Assembly (NCBI GenBank): GCA_907164885.2
Contig: OU015492.1
Span: forward strand, 187,995,338-188,059,337
Source of the DNA: Dolomedes plantarius
Taxonomy: Eukaryota; Arthropoda; Arachnida; Araneae; Dolomedidae
Direction of reading: 5' to 3'
Length of the DNA: 64,000 nucleotides
In this document: piece after piece, positions 22,256 to 36,100 of the stretch
Layout of the letters: every line of letters begins with the position of its first letter
How positions within the stretch are numbered: the stretch's first letter is position 1
Position numbers and translations under genes: made by a program
The notes under the pieces: generated by a model
Seen by the model: the letters and a program-made list of their open reading frames with translations, nothing else
Databases searched by the model: none
What the model was told of the DNA's origin: nothing

Positions 22256-22990
22256 AAACACAGTTTATGAGATATCTAAATTGATTAAAAAAAACTGAAA
22301 AGCTTCTTTTGCTTTTAAAGATTTTCGAGCCGCCTTCTCAAGTTTTACCCTCGGTTTATGAGATCCTTATATTTTCTTGCTTAGAATGCAAATACACTTA
22401 CTTCCCATAAGACGCTAAGGATCAAATTTCATTTAGATTTCACGACGAGATGTGAGGCAAAAATAACAATTTTCATTAAGTCTGTAGGAGCATTATAGCT
22501 CAGGATATTTTTATATATAAATCACGTAGGAGTTAAAAATTACATATTTTCAGGCGATATTTTTTAAAATACAAGAAAAATAGTTTTTTCGGTAAAGAAA
22601 TAAGCACGTTGAAGATATAACTTGACACTGTGTAAATATATAATACTCTATGCTAAAGGACACATACTTCAATTTAATTTTCCGGTAAAGCTGAAGTATA
22701 CGTCTAAAACATCTTTCCACACGAATATATGATGATCACACTAATATTTGATCTCACATTTTCGTATTGGTTAATATGCATATATTTAAGTAAATTTGTA
22801 TGAACACAAAATGTTTTCGTACGTGATAAATTCCCTTAATAAAACAAGAGGAAATAAAATGTGGGTTCTCTTTAAAAAGCAAATTTGAATGAATAAGTAG
22901 AAGTTGAAGTTATTTTGCTAATAAAAGATACAACCGCTTTTATCTTTTTATGTAATCTACGAGTAAATATTCTTTTTAACAATTCAAACG
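22256..22990. other. AT-rich, nothing recognised
   Basis: No gene or repeat is supported in about 0.7 kb. Confidence 0.5.
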
Positions 22991-24240
22991 TAAAATGCTG
23001 GGACGATAATGATACCACCGCATTTAAACCGCAGCTGTTCCGCAATAAACGGCTCTATCACGGCGCGAGACCTTTCAGTTTCGAGTTGAGATAACTCTGG
23101 ACCTGAGGAAAATAGATATTGCGTTTAGCTTCAGATTCAGAATAAATAATTAAATCACAAACTGTTGGGACCCTGATGACATCCCTGAATTGCAACCGCC
23201 GAACTCACGAATTTGGGCATTATTTCAAAGTGGGGATTCCTGGTTTTGGGATGATAACATTTTTGACTTCCTCCATGACAACCGGCTAGGTCTCCAATAA
23301 TCCTTTAAATTGAAATTCTACAACTCGAAACACGTCACAATATTAAAACCTCCGCAACTCCACGAAATTCAACAACAGCATGGGTGGCGATTTCCGGTTT
23401 CGAGATGATGTCATTCTGGAACTTAAAGAAATGGCTACCACTTTGGCCGGAGTGTTTCAAAGGGGCTCCACTTTCCGAATCAACCACAAAATACTTTGCT
23501 GATAGCGTAGCGGTAGATGAACCTCAGCAGTTCCACGAATAATGACTAGAGCGTGTTGTGGCCTCTTATGGTTTCGTTAAGTATTTTTGAAAATGGCTTC
23601 CGCTTTCCTCGGAGCGTCATCTTGTACTTAGGTCCGGATTTAACAATTCAATCGCAAAATGAGAAAGCGATGCTGCGGTCACCCTTTTCAAACTGTTACC
23701 ACAAAGCAGAGCTTGGTTTCAATGCGATACGACCACATTCGGCTTCAAGATCAGATTATTCTATGCATGAAAAATTGTTTCCGCTTCTTAGAGAGAGCTC
23801 CCTAGGAATCAAATGCCCAATTTAACCATTCAAGTACAAATGCTGAGATGTAAATAATGGATCCTCCGGTTTCGAACTTAGATCATAACCCAAACAAAGG
23901 GCTAAAGCTTTTTTCAGAACACCCCAGAATCGAATCCAGAATATCAATAAACCATCAAACGACAAAAATCTCAGGCGAAGATTACGTTTCAATCTCAGTC
24001 TCGGTTATAGGTAGCGCTGAGAAACGAAATTCGATTTCGACCAGAGATCATTCCACACCACACAATCATAGCTATCGCTTCTTACCGATCGCATCCTGAT
24101 CTAAACTACGCCAAGGCGGGGACTTCCAGTTTTGTGCCAGGACCGTTCGAAATCTGAAAATAGTGGTTAAATATTTACCGGAAGTGCCCCTAAGGCTGCA
24201 GGTCTCGTATTTACCTTTAAAATGTAAAATCATGTGCCGC
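22991..24240. repeat. Old degenerate repeat field, higher GC
   Basis: About 1.2 kb is clearly less AT-rich than its flanks. It reuses the same words at irregular spacing: CGCAAAATG or GTAAAATGCTGGGACGA, CCGGTTTCGA-ATGATG-CAT, TCCACGAAT-CAACA, and GGCTTCCGCTTT-C-CGGAG. This looks like a decayed tandem repeat with units of a few hundred bases. The ORFs at 23553-23825 and 23857-24099 lie in this field and have no domain. Confidence 0.4.
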
Positions 24241-24262
24241 TATTATCATCATTACTCCAAAC

Positions 24263-24829
24263 TAGGGATGCGACATCGATGTCGATGTTTTCAAAACATC
24301 GATGTTTTGATAAAAACATCGATGTTTTAAACATCGATTTATTAAAGCCGATGTTTTTTTAACATCGATGTTTTGTGCTCGATGTTTTACGTTGTCTCGA
24401 TGTTTTTTTTAATGAAAAAGTACCGTAATAAAAAAAATTTACCACGTAGCATAATTTTCACACTCAGTAAATGTAAGTCTGAATTCTGAAAAGGACGAAT
24501 ACAAAAGGGGGGATGATTCCTTGGCAAACAGACAAATGGCAATTAACAACCCATGAACCAATCAGAGCGCTTGGAATGTTCCTGACACTCCATAACCTTC
24601 CATGGGGTTTTATTTTACAAATAGTATATCCAGGAGTGCATCTATTTAAGTTTTTGTTTTGTTCTGGTTTTATATAAGTTGACGTTAATATTATTAGTAA
24701 GATGCCTCCCAAAAGTATCGTTTGGAAATATTTTTACAAAACCACTGACAAATTGGCAAAATGCAATATTTGCCAATTGTCAGTGCAATAGTTTTGAGGG
24801 ACTAATAAAAATTTACCACGTAGCATAAT
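24263..24829 (+). mobile_element. hAT element 5' part
   Basis: TAGGGATGCGACATCGATGTC (from 24264) looks like a hAT terminal repeat. It is followed to about 24410 by repeated, self-complementary AACATCGATGTTTT words, which resemble subterminal transposase-binding repeats. About 290 bp of leader follows, then a BED-finger coding start at 24702. The rest of the element is missing: the sequence meets the 319-bp satellite at 24830. No matching right end was found. Confidence 0.65.
24702..24829 (+). pseudogene. hAT transposase BED zinc-finger exon, truncated
   Basis: ATG 24702 opens MPPKSIVWKYFYKTTDKLAKCNICQ, matching the start of a BED finger: aromatic/hydrophobic VW--F, then the C-x2-C pair. A TAG follows at LSVQ, and GTNKNL-type sequence, the usual G-T-x-N-L step before the His pair, is found after it. 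The H-x3-5-H half is not present because the satellite begins at 24830. Broken and non-functional. Confidence 0.72.
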
Positions 24830-26356
24830 AGGTACGTGTAGAGGTTTTGACTGTATAAGTACGAAAGTTTACATAGTAACTTAAGTGAACACAGGAGCGT
24901 GATTATTTATAACTCAATGCAGTAAACTCAAGGTGAATTAGGCTTACCGGGCAAATATTAGCTAGCCGTCTACCTTATGTTTTTAAAGAACTGACCATTT
25001 GCTACTAAAATTAAAAAAAAAATAATTTATAATCTTCAGTCGGTTTTAAATCCGTACATCTGTTTCATATTTTCACACAGATCTTTTAGAAATGGAGAAA
25101 ATTTAGCAATATTACAAGAGAGTCGATGTTTACTCACACAGATTGAATAGGTACGTGTAGAAGTTTTGACTGTATAAGTACGAAAGTTTACATAGTAACT
25201 TAAGTAAACACAGGAGCGTGATTATTTATAACTCAATGCAGTAAACTCAAGGTGAATTAGGCTTACCGGGCAAATATTAGCTAGCCGTCTACCTTATGTT
25301 TTAAAGAACTGACCATTTGCTACTAAAATTTAAAAAAAAATAATTTATAATCTTCAGTCGGTTTTAAATCCGTACATCTGTTTCATATTTTCACACAGAT
25401 CTTTTAGAAATGGAGAAAATTTAGCAATATTACAAGAGAGTCGATGTTTACTCACACAGATTGAATAGGTACGTGTAGAAGTTTTGACTGTATAAGTACG
25501 AAAGTTTACATAGTAACTTAAGTGAACACAGGAGCGTGATTATTTATAACTCAATGCAGTAAACTCAAGGTGAATTAGGCTTACCGGGCAAATATTAGCT
25601 AGCCGTCTACCTTATGTTTTTAAAGAACTGACCATTTGCTACTAAAATAAAAAAAAATAATTTATAATCTTCAGTCGGTTTTAAATCCGTACATCTGTTT
25701 CATATTTTTACACAGATCTTTTAGAAATGGAGAAAATTTAGCTATATTACAAGAGAGTCGATGTTTACTCACACAGATTGAATAGGTACGTGTAGAAGTT
25801 TTGACTGTATAAGTACGAAAGTTTACATAGTAACTTAAGTGAACACAGGAGCGTGATTATTTATAACTCAATGCAGTAAACTCAAGGTGAATTAGGCTTA
25901 CTGGGCAAATATTAGCTAGCCGTCTACCTTATGTTTTTAAAGAACTGACCATTTGCTACTAAAATTAAAAAAAAAATAATAATTTCTAATCTTCAGTCGG
26001 TTTTAAATCCGTACATCTGTTTCATATTTTTACACAGATCTTTTAGAAATGGAGAAAATTTAGCAATATTACAAGAGAGTCGATGTTTACTCACACAGAT
26101 TGAATAGGTACGTGTAGAAGTTTTGACTGTATAAGTACGAAAGTTTACATAGTAACTTAAGTGAACACAGGAGCGTGATTATTTATAACTCAATGCAGTA
26201 AACTCAAGGTGAATTAGGCTTACTGGGCAAATATTAGCTAGCCGTCTACCTTATGTTTTTAAAGAACTGACCATTTGCTACTAAAATTTAAAAAAAAAAT
26301 AATAATTTCTAATCTTCAGTCGGTTTTAAATCCGTACATCTGTTTCATATTTTCAT
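24830..26356. repeat. 319-bp satellite array, 4.8 copies
   Basis: Units begin AGGTACGTGTAGA at 24830, 25149, 25467, 25784 and 26106; the last is cut at TTCATATTTTC near 26356. Successive copies differ by only a few substitutions and by A-run length after ACTAAAAT. The unit contains CAGTCGGTTTTAAATCCG, GCTAGCCGTCTACC and GAGTCGATGTTTACTC. High homogeneity points to recent amplification. No ORF is conserved across units. Confidence 0.92.
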
Positions 26357-27454
26357 GACGTGACTTTTTTTTGTAATGCAGTATAATGTTTGTAAGAAAC
26401 TATAAATACGCAACTCAGGGTGTATTATCCTGTAAAGAAATCAGTTTTACTCAACTAAAGTTCGTTATTTTAACATGGTTTCAGTTGAAATTTGAGAGAT
26501 ATTCTTATTTTTGAAACATTACACTGTTTTAAATTTTGTTTTTGACTTTGCTATGAGGTTCGGTGACTTAAATATATCAGATATATAATATCCCACTTTC
26601 TCATCTATATAATCACAAATCTATGCGATACATTATGATCGTAATGTCCATACTTTTTTCTTATAAGTATAACTAAGAACCATTGAGAAAGTCTTCGGTA
26701 TCATTAAGAACACATTTCTAACACCATTATTGATGCTACCTTTTATTCTAGGATTGACCTAAATTATGTTTCATGATGAAAGAACGTTAACCCCCATCTA
26801 AAGCAAAATAACGTAAGACAAAAATATACTTTCTTAAAGACTTTCATATCAGGAACTACTTTTTGGGCGGTGAAAGAAATACCATCAAAAACCGTTACAT
26901 AATGGAATTATTCAACAAGAAATTACTGGAATTAAACAAAAAAAAGTGTATTTTAAAATGCAGCTAAATATTAAACTGTTTAAATATTTTTGTATTGTTT
27001 CTGTGAGCTTAATACATAAAAATGTTCTTTAAGATTGAAAAAAATGCACAGAACGAAAAAGGTTTGAGTGTATGTGATAAATTATGGGAAGGTAAATATT
27101 AAACTTTGTTTCATCACTGTATTTTCTGCAACAAAAAATTATTTTGAAAAGAAAAATTGCAATATTTATGAGGATTGTCGGCTCATTGTTTTATGAATTC
27201 TAAGAAACAGGATTGTTTCAAGGGTATGGAATTTTTTTCGAAACACGATTTATTATTCATCTGTTTATGTTTGTATTGATAAATACTTTTTTAAGAGAAT
27301 ACAGAGTTAGCCGTAGTTCAAGTCAATATGTTAGCCGTACTTTGAGTTTATAAAAATTACCGGCTACCGAACCACAATCTGCTTCCACATCAGGCTTATT
27401 GACCTGTTATTGGTTCATTGAGAGATACCGTAAAAAATAGTATCTTCGATAATT
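26357..27454. other. AT-rich, no gene seen
   Basis: No ORF, transposon end or array is supported. GTTAGCCGTA occurs twice near 27308-27340. Confidence 0.5.
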
Positions 27455-28095
27455 CTTGCTTTTCTGTTTTATTTTTCCAATGCATTAGGTACTTACAATG
27501 AGCACAATATACGAAACACTGAATGATTATTTTAGGTTCATTTCATTATGATAGCCTCCTATAGACGAACCAACATTCCTTCAATAAAAGGAACAGCATG
27601 GAATGTCAACTGTACTTGCTTTTCTGTTTTATTTTTCCAATACATTAGGTACTTACAATGAGCACAATAGACGAAGCACTGAATGATTATTTTAGGTTCA
27701 TTTCATTATGATAGCTTCCTATAGACGAACCAACATTCCTTCAATAAAAGGAACAGCATGGAATGTCAACTGTACTTGCTTTTCTGTTTAATTTTTCCAG
27801 TGCATTATTGTACTTACAATGAGCACAATAGACGAAGCACTGAATGATTATTTTAGGTTCATTTCATTATGATAGCTTCCTATAGACGAACCAACATTCC
27901 TTCAATAAAAGGAACAGCATGGAATGTCAACTGTACTTGCTTTTCTGTTTATTTTTTCCAGTGCATTAGGTACTTACAATGAGCACAATAGACGAAACAC
28001 TGAATGATTATTTTAGGTTCATTTCATTATGATAGCCTCCTAAAGACGAACCAACATTCCTTCAATAAAAGGAACAGCATGGAATGTCAACTGTA
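27455..28095. repeat. 160-bp satellite array, 4 copies
   Basis: CTTGCTTTTCTGTTT starts units at 27455, 27615, 27775 and 27936 and the array ends at 28095 (GAATGTCAACTGTA). Units are almost identical, with changes such as ATACGAAAC/AGACGAAGC and a few single bases. Shared landmarks are GGTACTTACAATGAGCACAA, GACGAACCAACATTCC and AAAAGGAACAGCATGG. Confidence 0.93.
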
Positions 28096-28213
28096 GTTAT
28101 AATGTGGGCTCTGAGTATGGAAGATTCCAGGGTAATGTAATACGTAATGTAGGATGAAATGTAACAATAAAAATTACACCTCTTGAACTTTTTCATTGAG
28201 ATATTAAAATAAA

Positions 28214-28920
28214 CTAGCCGCTGCGTGACCAGCATGGTCGCTTTTAGTTTCATATTTTCTTTAGAAAACAACTCAACTGAAAGAAACATATATAAGGAAT
28301 GTTACCATTACCTGTCATCATAAATATACGTTGTTAAGTGGTAGTGGGATCTCACCCAAAAAATTTATAATCATTGCAAAATTCTCTATAAGGCTAATTC
28401 TAAAACATCGTGGTTAAAAAAAATGTGAATTTCCAGTACTTTAGAACAGAGTAAAAGATTTGACTGAGAAACCCAACAACAAAGATTTTTAAAAAAATTA
28501 CATCTCTCTGCGTAAGTAATATTTTTCAAAATTAAGATATCTACACTTCATCATTACATCAAATAAAACATTACTGGAGAAAAATTTTTCCCACTTAAAA
28601 CAAAAGAGTAAAAATTCAGCAAGTACTAAAATATAGCGTGGATTACATCACCCTCTGTATGTACTATTGTTCACAATTCAGATATCTACACTTAATCATA
28701 TCAAATAAAAAATTGTTGGGAAAATTTCTTCCCTTATAAAATGGAGTAAAAATTCAGCAAGTAATAAAAAAAATGTAGATAATTACCTGCTATCATCGAG
28801 CCGCTACACACACGTGGTTGGCCGCTAATGTTTACATCTGGTAGTTGCAACCGTTACCATTCGGATTGTAGAAATATCGTCGATTTTTGTGTCGCATACC
28901 TACGCGTTTTATATATAGAG
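28214..28920 (-). mobile_element. Non-autonomous Helitron, family 3
   Basis: On the minus strand it ends with GCGACC-ATGCT-GGTC(A)CGC, a clear hairpin, then AGCGG and CTAG (28214-28217) followed by T. Its 5' end reads TCTATATATAAAACGCG (about 28905-28919). The body holds a diverged internal duplication (about 28525-28640 and 28675-28770), sharing AGATATCTACACTT and GTAAAAATTCAGCAAGTA. It has no coding sequence. Confidence 0.78.
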
Positions 28921-28921
28921 A

Positions 28922-29808
28922 TTCCTTGTAACTATTTGTAATGTATTTTCCTTACTTTTTATATAATTTCGAAAGTACAATACCTGAAAGAATTTTAGTT
29001 CTAGATATAGTTAATGAATAGGATGATCCTTTTGAATAGTACCATTTGAGGTCAAGTCATCTACAAAGTCAACGGGTTGAAAATGAATTTAGCACAAGTA
29101 TATAATATACATTAACTTTTTAATCTCCCTTAAACACATAATGCAGGACGTCTGAAAGTCTTAATTATGATAAGAAATTGAGTCTAAACGTAGACATTTT
29201 TCAAGGACCTTTGTAAAGGAAACCTCATTCATAAGGTGCCAATTAATTATAATCCTAAAAAAAGCTCTTTAATCTCTTTGAAAAGTAAGTTGTGTGTTTG
29301 CCCTTGAACTAAAGTTACAGGTCGTCAGTTATAGTAGAGAACATGGTTGGATGTAATTTACGAGTATTCTAATCTAACACCCGCGTGGGTGGTCTGGAGA
29401 CTTATATATGTATATATATATATATATATCTTTTTCATATATCTTTTTCAATGCATGCCGAACGACGCCACTTTTAATCTTACTTTACAAAGAGTTTTTG
29501 TATATCCAGGAATGTTTTTCCCATTCATGTATTGCGATATGAAGGTCAAAACAAATAACATTCCAACTCCAAAACAGTAAACGCATTTTATATATAAAAA
29601 GTAATTTATTTCTACCTTTGAACGAAATATTTACGAAACATTTCTTCTCATACGGCATATTTTAAGCATAAAACTTTTACATTACATACATTAAAAGATA
29701 TTTTAAGTATTTACCAGTGCAATTTTACGCTAATAGTAAATTAATCAATACCAGAATGGGAATTTCAAAGTTATTTTGAGGTTTAGTCAAACATCTGCCA
29801 GGATCAGT
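28922..29808. other. AT-rich, no gene seen
   Basis: A short (AT)n lies at about 29404-29428. The ORF at 29347-29580 has no recognisable domain. Confidence 0.45.
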
Positions 29809-29809
29809 G

Positions 29810-29995
29810 GTTCTCAACCTTGTGACCCCGTGAAAGTGTTGGAATGAACCAGACTTTATTTTAAAATTTCTTTTGCATATTTTACCATTTACTGCTTTAA
29901 GTAAAAAATTTGTAGAACACGGACAACACGCCACCAACAGCACCCTGCCCATCATTCGTCGGGTTGATCATGCCACCGAGAGATAATATAATCAA
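29810..29995. mobile_element. hAT-type terminal repeat, left piece
   Basis: CAGTGGTTCTCAACCTTGTG at 29810 is a common hAT/MITE terminal motif. The complementary motif GTCGAGAACCACTG ends at 32586. If they are one element, all the insertions between were acquired later. The flanking octamers do not match, so they may be separate copies. Confidence 0.5.
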
Positions 29996-30214
29996 AATTT
30001 TATTTATGTTTCTTCTTTTTTTATTATTTTTCAAAACACAATCATTAAAAATCTATTAGAAGATTGTAAACGTACTGCTGAATAAAAAATATTTCTATTA
30101 CACAAATAAAGATCATCGGTGATACAAAAAATTTCAGGTAGTCTCTTCTAACGAAACTACCGCGGGTTATTAACGTAGGATTACTTTTCGTTGCATACGT
30201 CTTTGATATGTATG

Positions 30215-30224
30215 TATGTATGTG

Positions 30225-30278
<54 letters not shown>
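30215..30278. repeat. (TATG)n/(AT)n microsatellite
   Basis: A few GTAT units pass into pure AT that abuts the solo LTR. Confidence 0.92.
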
Positions 30279-30282
<4 letters not shown>

Positions 30283-30725
30283 ACGAATTATACGTGTCTA
30301 TGGTAATCTCGCCAAATATGAGAGTTATCGCCAAATTGGCGATGGATTTGGTGATTTATTTTGTTCCCCAAATGATTGCCAACCTTCTACACCTTTCTGG
30401 AATCTTTAGTGATATCTAGCTGATTGACCGATAGAGGGCCCTTTGGAAGTCTATAAATATACCTGGTATTGGAATTAGAACTCAGTGCTCTTTTCTGCCC
30501 AGAATTGAATATATTGAAAGTGCGTTAGGCGTGTATTTTATTGAAGATTCTGTTATCCTGACTTGCATTTTTAAAGTTTTCTGCTGTATAAAAGACAGTT
30601 GTTACGTGTTTTCTGTTTGAATTTGTGTATGCGTCTGAAGAATTTACAGAATAATAAATTTTAGTTTGTGTGCATTTTCTGAAGAGATTTTATTCAATCC
30701 TATCGAACGAAGGGATAACGGAACA
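30279..30725 (+). mobile_element. Solo LTR
   Basis: It begins TGTTACGAATT and ends ACGGAACA, with ATAT on both sides (30275-30278, 30726-30729) as a 4-bp target duplication; in AT-repeat DNA that match is weak evidence alone. Inside, in order, are CTCGCCAAAT and TCGCCAAATTGGCGA words, a TATAAATA box (30452-30459) and AATAAA (30653-30658). This is U3-R-U5 order on the plus strand. The U3 words resemble those of the 11601-12455 LTR. Confidence 0.65.
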
Positions 30726-30776
30726 ATATGTATCTATACGTATATACGTACGTATGTATATATATATATATATATA
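30726..30776. repeat. AT-rich microsatellite with TACG units
   Basis: ATACGTATATACGTACGTATG passes into (TA)n and ends at the TA target of the next element. Confidence 0.85.
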
Positions 30777-32338
<1,562 letters not shown>

Positions 32339-32420
32339 TTGTCAGTCAAAATTTTGAAGCATTTTGGTACTTTTCTGTTTATCTGTTTACTGTTTGCCCA
32401 AGCGACGCATACCGAGTTTG

Positions 32421-32586
32421 GCGCGCTGCCAAAATTATAACTCGCGACGCAGGACATTTGAAATTTTGCTTTCCGGAGGACCGTTATGGAGGAACATAAT
32501 CCTACTTTAAAACCATATATTACGCCCGCCATTCTATTCTGAAAAATTCGATGTGCTCTCGACAGTGGAAAGGTCGAGAACCACTG
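32421..32586. repeat. Dispersed repeat plus hAT-type right end
   Basis: Positions 32431-32507 repeat the 16186-16292 words (ATTATAACTCGCGACG, CTTTCCGGAGGACCGTTATG). GAAAGGTCGAGAACCACTG at 32568-32586 is the inverse of the motif at 29810. Confidence 0.65.
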
Positions 32587-33035
32587 ACTTAGACAGTAGG
32601 ACAGTCCTGTGCAAAAGTAATATCGTGGTAGGAATTATAGCATGTTTTCAAAACGTCAATACACGCAGAATTTAAAGCTACAATAGTTTGTTTAACTTTC
32701 GGCTTATTAAATTAATTTTTTTTACAAATATATAAAAATAACTTTTATCGGTATTTTTTTAGAACACTCTATTTTCATTTCTTCTAATAACTCATTATTT
32801 ATATCTTTTCATGTTCAGGATAGTTCGCTGAAATTTTTGCACTCTTTACTGACGTAAATTGGCATAAATGCAAAATTCTCAATTATGTTGTACATTTCTG
32901 TTCTATATAAACTGAATGTTCTAAATAACGCATGCAACAATACCCAATAAAATAAGAAACCTCACTAAATTATGTATTTTTAGTGATATTGCATATTGTT
33001 GTTAAGAAAAGAAAACTATTTGAAAATTTAATTGA
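32587..33035. other. AT-rich, nothing recognised
   Basis: No feature is supported here. Confidence 0.45.
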
Positions 33036-34107
33036 TTTTTCGGAATATCTTAATTCTTAAGAAAAAAGATTAAGCAAATTTTTAACATGATGTACTTGTA
33101 TTTAATTACTATTATTCAATTTAATAGTAACTATTTTTTAATTCTATGAAAAAAAACTGATGGGACATGAATCATGTTTATAAAATCCTTTATTTTCGAA
33201 AATTATGGTTTTAATAAATAATTTTTTTCGGAATACCTTAATTCTAAAAAAAAGGAAACATTTTTAATATGATGTACTTGTATTTATGTACCATTACTCA
33301 ATTGAATAGTCACTATTTTTTAATTCTATGAAAAAAACTGTGGGACATTAATATGTTTCTGAAATCCTTTATTTTAAAAAATTATGGTTTAAATAAATAA
33401 TATTTTTCGAAATATCTTAATTAAAAAATATTAAACATACTTTTAACATGATGTACTTGTATTTAATTACCATTACCTAATTTAATGATCACTATTTTTT
33501 AATTCTATGCATAAAAAAACTAATGAGATGGGGATAATTTTATTTGAAATCCTTTATAAAAATGATTGTTTTAAGAAATAGTTTTTTTTTCGGAATATCT
33601 TAATTCTTTAAAAAAATTAAACATATTTTTAACATCAATCACTTATATTTAATTTAATCGTCACTATTTTCTAATTCTATGAAAAAAACTGATGCGACAT
33701 GAATCGTTTTTCTGAAATCCTTTATTGTAGAAACTCATTGATTTAATAAATTATTTTTTCGGAATATCTTAATTCTTTAAAAAAAGAAACAGATTTTTAA
33801 CATGATGTAATTGTATTTAATCACTTATATTTCATTTAACTGTCACTATTTTTTAATTCTATGAGCAAAAAACTGATGCTACATGTATCGCTTTTCTGAA
33901 ATACTTTATTTTAGAAAATTATTATTTTAATAAGCTATTTTCCCGGAATATCTTATTTCTTTAAGAAAATGAAACACATTTTTAACATGATGTATTTGTA
34001 TTTAAACTCTTATATTTAATTTAACTGTCACTATTTTTTAATTCTATGAAAATAAACTGATGCTACATGAATCGTTTTCTGAAATCCTTTATTTTAGAAA
34101 ATTATAG
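33036..34107. repeat. About 180-bp degenerate tandem array, 6 copies
   Basis: CGGAATATCTTAATTCT recurs at about 33041, 33229, 33409, 33591, 33760 and 33944. Every unit then has TTTTTAACATGATGTACTTG, TCACTATTTTTTAATTCTATG and GAAATCCTTTATTT. Unit length varies from 169 to 188 because of A/T-run indels. It is much more diverged than the arrays at 24.8 and 27.5 kb, hence older. Confidence 0.88.
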
Positions 34108-35484
34108 ACGGCAAGATCATGTTAATGTAACTACTTAACTTCTTAGATCTGAGATATGAGCGGTACTAAATAAAAAACATTATTAACTTAGAAAAGAAAT
34201 GGGGGTGGGTTATATGGAAAGAATTTATCCCATAAATGTCCTCAGATGAGGAAGAAAAAAGGATTAAATGTCTCGGTTGGAAGATATGCTTCTTTCCCTG
34301 AAAAAAGTGCCAGAAAGATAGTAAGCGAATATGCGTATATTTCTAATACTAGTCTTCCGCAGGAAAATAATACACAACAGGATATTTTATAACAAAGATT
34401 CAATGAAATGTGTGAGAAATGAAAACAACTAGAAATATTATCTGATATTTCATGAAAACATTGATATATTTTCATCACAAACCAAGGAGAAATTGTTATT
34501 AAAACAGAAAATGTAAGTAAAAATTTACGTAATGGACGACATATTTTATGAAGTATATGTATTAAATAACCGCGAACTTAAAAAATAAAGCATACGATAT
34601 CATTTATCGTTATTGTTAAAAATTTATTACATTAAATAGTTGTTAAATTGGAAAAAAAAGTTTTAATCCAGAAAAAGATTAATGGAAATACAACTTATAT
34701 ATAATACGTACTTTACACATTTATTCATTAGTAATTTATTTATTTTTCTTCTAAAAATGTAATTTCCGGAGCACTTTTCTCGAAAGATGGGAATGCATGG
34801 AAATTTATCATATTGATGAAATTACATATTTTTGCTTTTATAATGATATTTTTAAAAAAATTCAGAATGACTAAAATTATGCAAATGAAAAGAACTTCAC
34901 AAACACATTTGTGAAAGTACATTATTAGGACTACAACAGGAATAAAAAGTTATTTCGTCACAGTGTTTGGATTTTGTGTGCAGTAATGCATTTTCCTATT
35001 TCTTTCAAAATTGTTACTGCATGTGTTCACTACAAAAAAAAAAAAAACAATACATAAACTATCTGCGATATGAAGTCTTTTAAATTCCAGTATTGATATT
35101 ACACAACTAAAAAAATCACCATTCTTCTATTTTACAGTTTAAATTTTTAAAATATGAATAGATACTCTCCGTTACTGTTTCTTTTTGCCTATTTTATTTC
35201 TGAACTTCCTAATTGGGAAATAAAATATTCTCCCCGAATTATTACATTCTACAAAAATTGCAGTTTGAACTGAGAAATGATAAATTATATAAAATATGAA
35301 TTTAATTTACAAAGTTTCCAAATAAATACTCAATGTGGAATTCCTTTCTCAATATTTTTCAATTTAGTGAAAAGATCCCTTCCCCTTAATTTTTTGATTT
35401 CTTCGTCGACTCAGTGACGAAATCTCTATCTACCTCTACATTCTTCTTTAAGTAAAATTACCGAAGCCATCGATCCATCCGTAC
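34108..35484. other. AT-rich, no gene seen
   Basis: The short minus-strand ORFs at 34242-34478 and 34740-34922 show no domain. Confidence 0.5.
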
Positions 35485-35564
35485 ACACACACACACACCT
35501 ACATACATACATACATACATACATACATGAAACTTCTCTAGCCGGCCATCCCTATTTGACGGCC

Positions 35565-35625
<61 letters not shown>
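35485..35625. repeat. (AC)n, (ACAT)n and (AT)n microsatellites
   Basis: ACACAC, then CATACATACATA, a short spacer with the TGAAACTTCTCTAGC word, then (AT)n to the Helitron end. Confidence 0.9.
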
Positions 35626-35626
<1 letters not shown>

Positions 35627-36100
35627 TAGTTGATACCCGTCAAAACATGACGGCTAGATAGTAAATAAATGTATTAATACACAAATTATACTCAATACAT
35701 CATTGCCAAATTTTGAAAATCATAATAATGCACTGAAACAAATTAATGTGTTTATGCGGCCTCGTGCTTAGTGAGTAACTAAATTCAGATTTAAACATGC
35801 CAATCAGCATGCGCAGAAATCAATCATAATATCAAACATATTATTTTGTAATATGTACATCAAACAGATTATTTTGTCTAAAACATATTATTTTGTAATA
35901 TTTATAATTTTAAAGTATTAATTAGTGTAAATTCGAAAGGGAACTCTTAGCTAAACTACGCCAATCTACGCTTATAAACATTTAACATTTATGAGATTAT
36001 TTATGTATACATTCGTATTTTTATTATAACACCTGACAACTGGGCCGCTGAATAATTTTTGGGAAATAAATAATTCTCAAAGATTGCTCTTATCCTGAAA
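35626..36100 (-). mobile_element. Non-autonomous Helitron, family 2, 3' part
   Basis: On the minus strand this ends CCGTCATGTTTTGACGG (hairpin), then GTATCAA and CTAG (35626-35629) followed by T. It matches 57204-57810 over its first 200 or so bp, including GCGGCCTCGTGCTTAGTGAGT and CATGCGCAGAAA. The 5' end was not found and the 36100 boundary is a guess. Confidence 0.65.

Noticed and set aside
24830..26356. CRISPR array
   Set aside because: The array consists of whole 319-bp units repeated without variable spacers, and the context is eukaryotic.
27455..28095. CRISPR array
   Set aside because: Contiguous 160-bp units with no spacer-repeat alternation.
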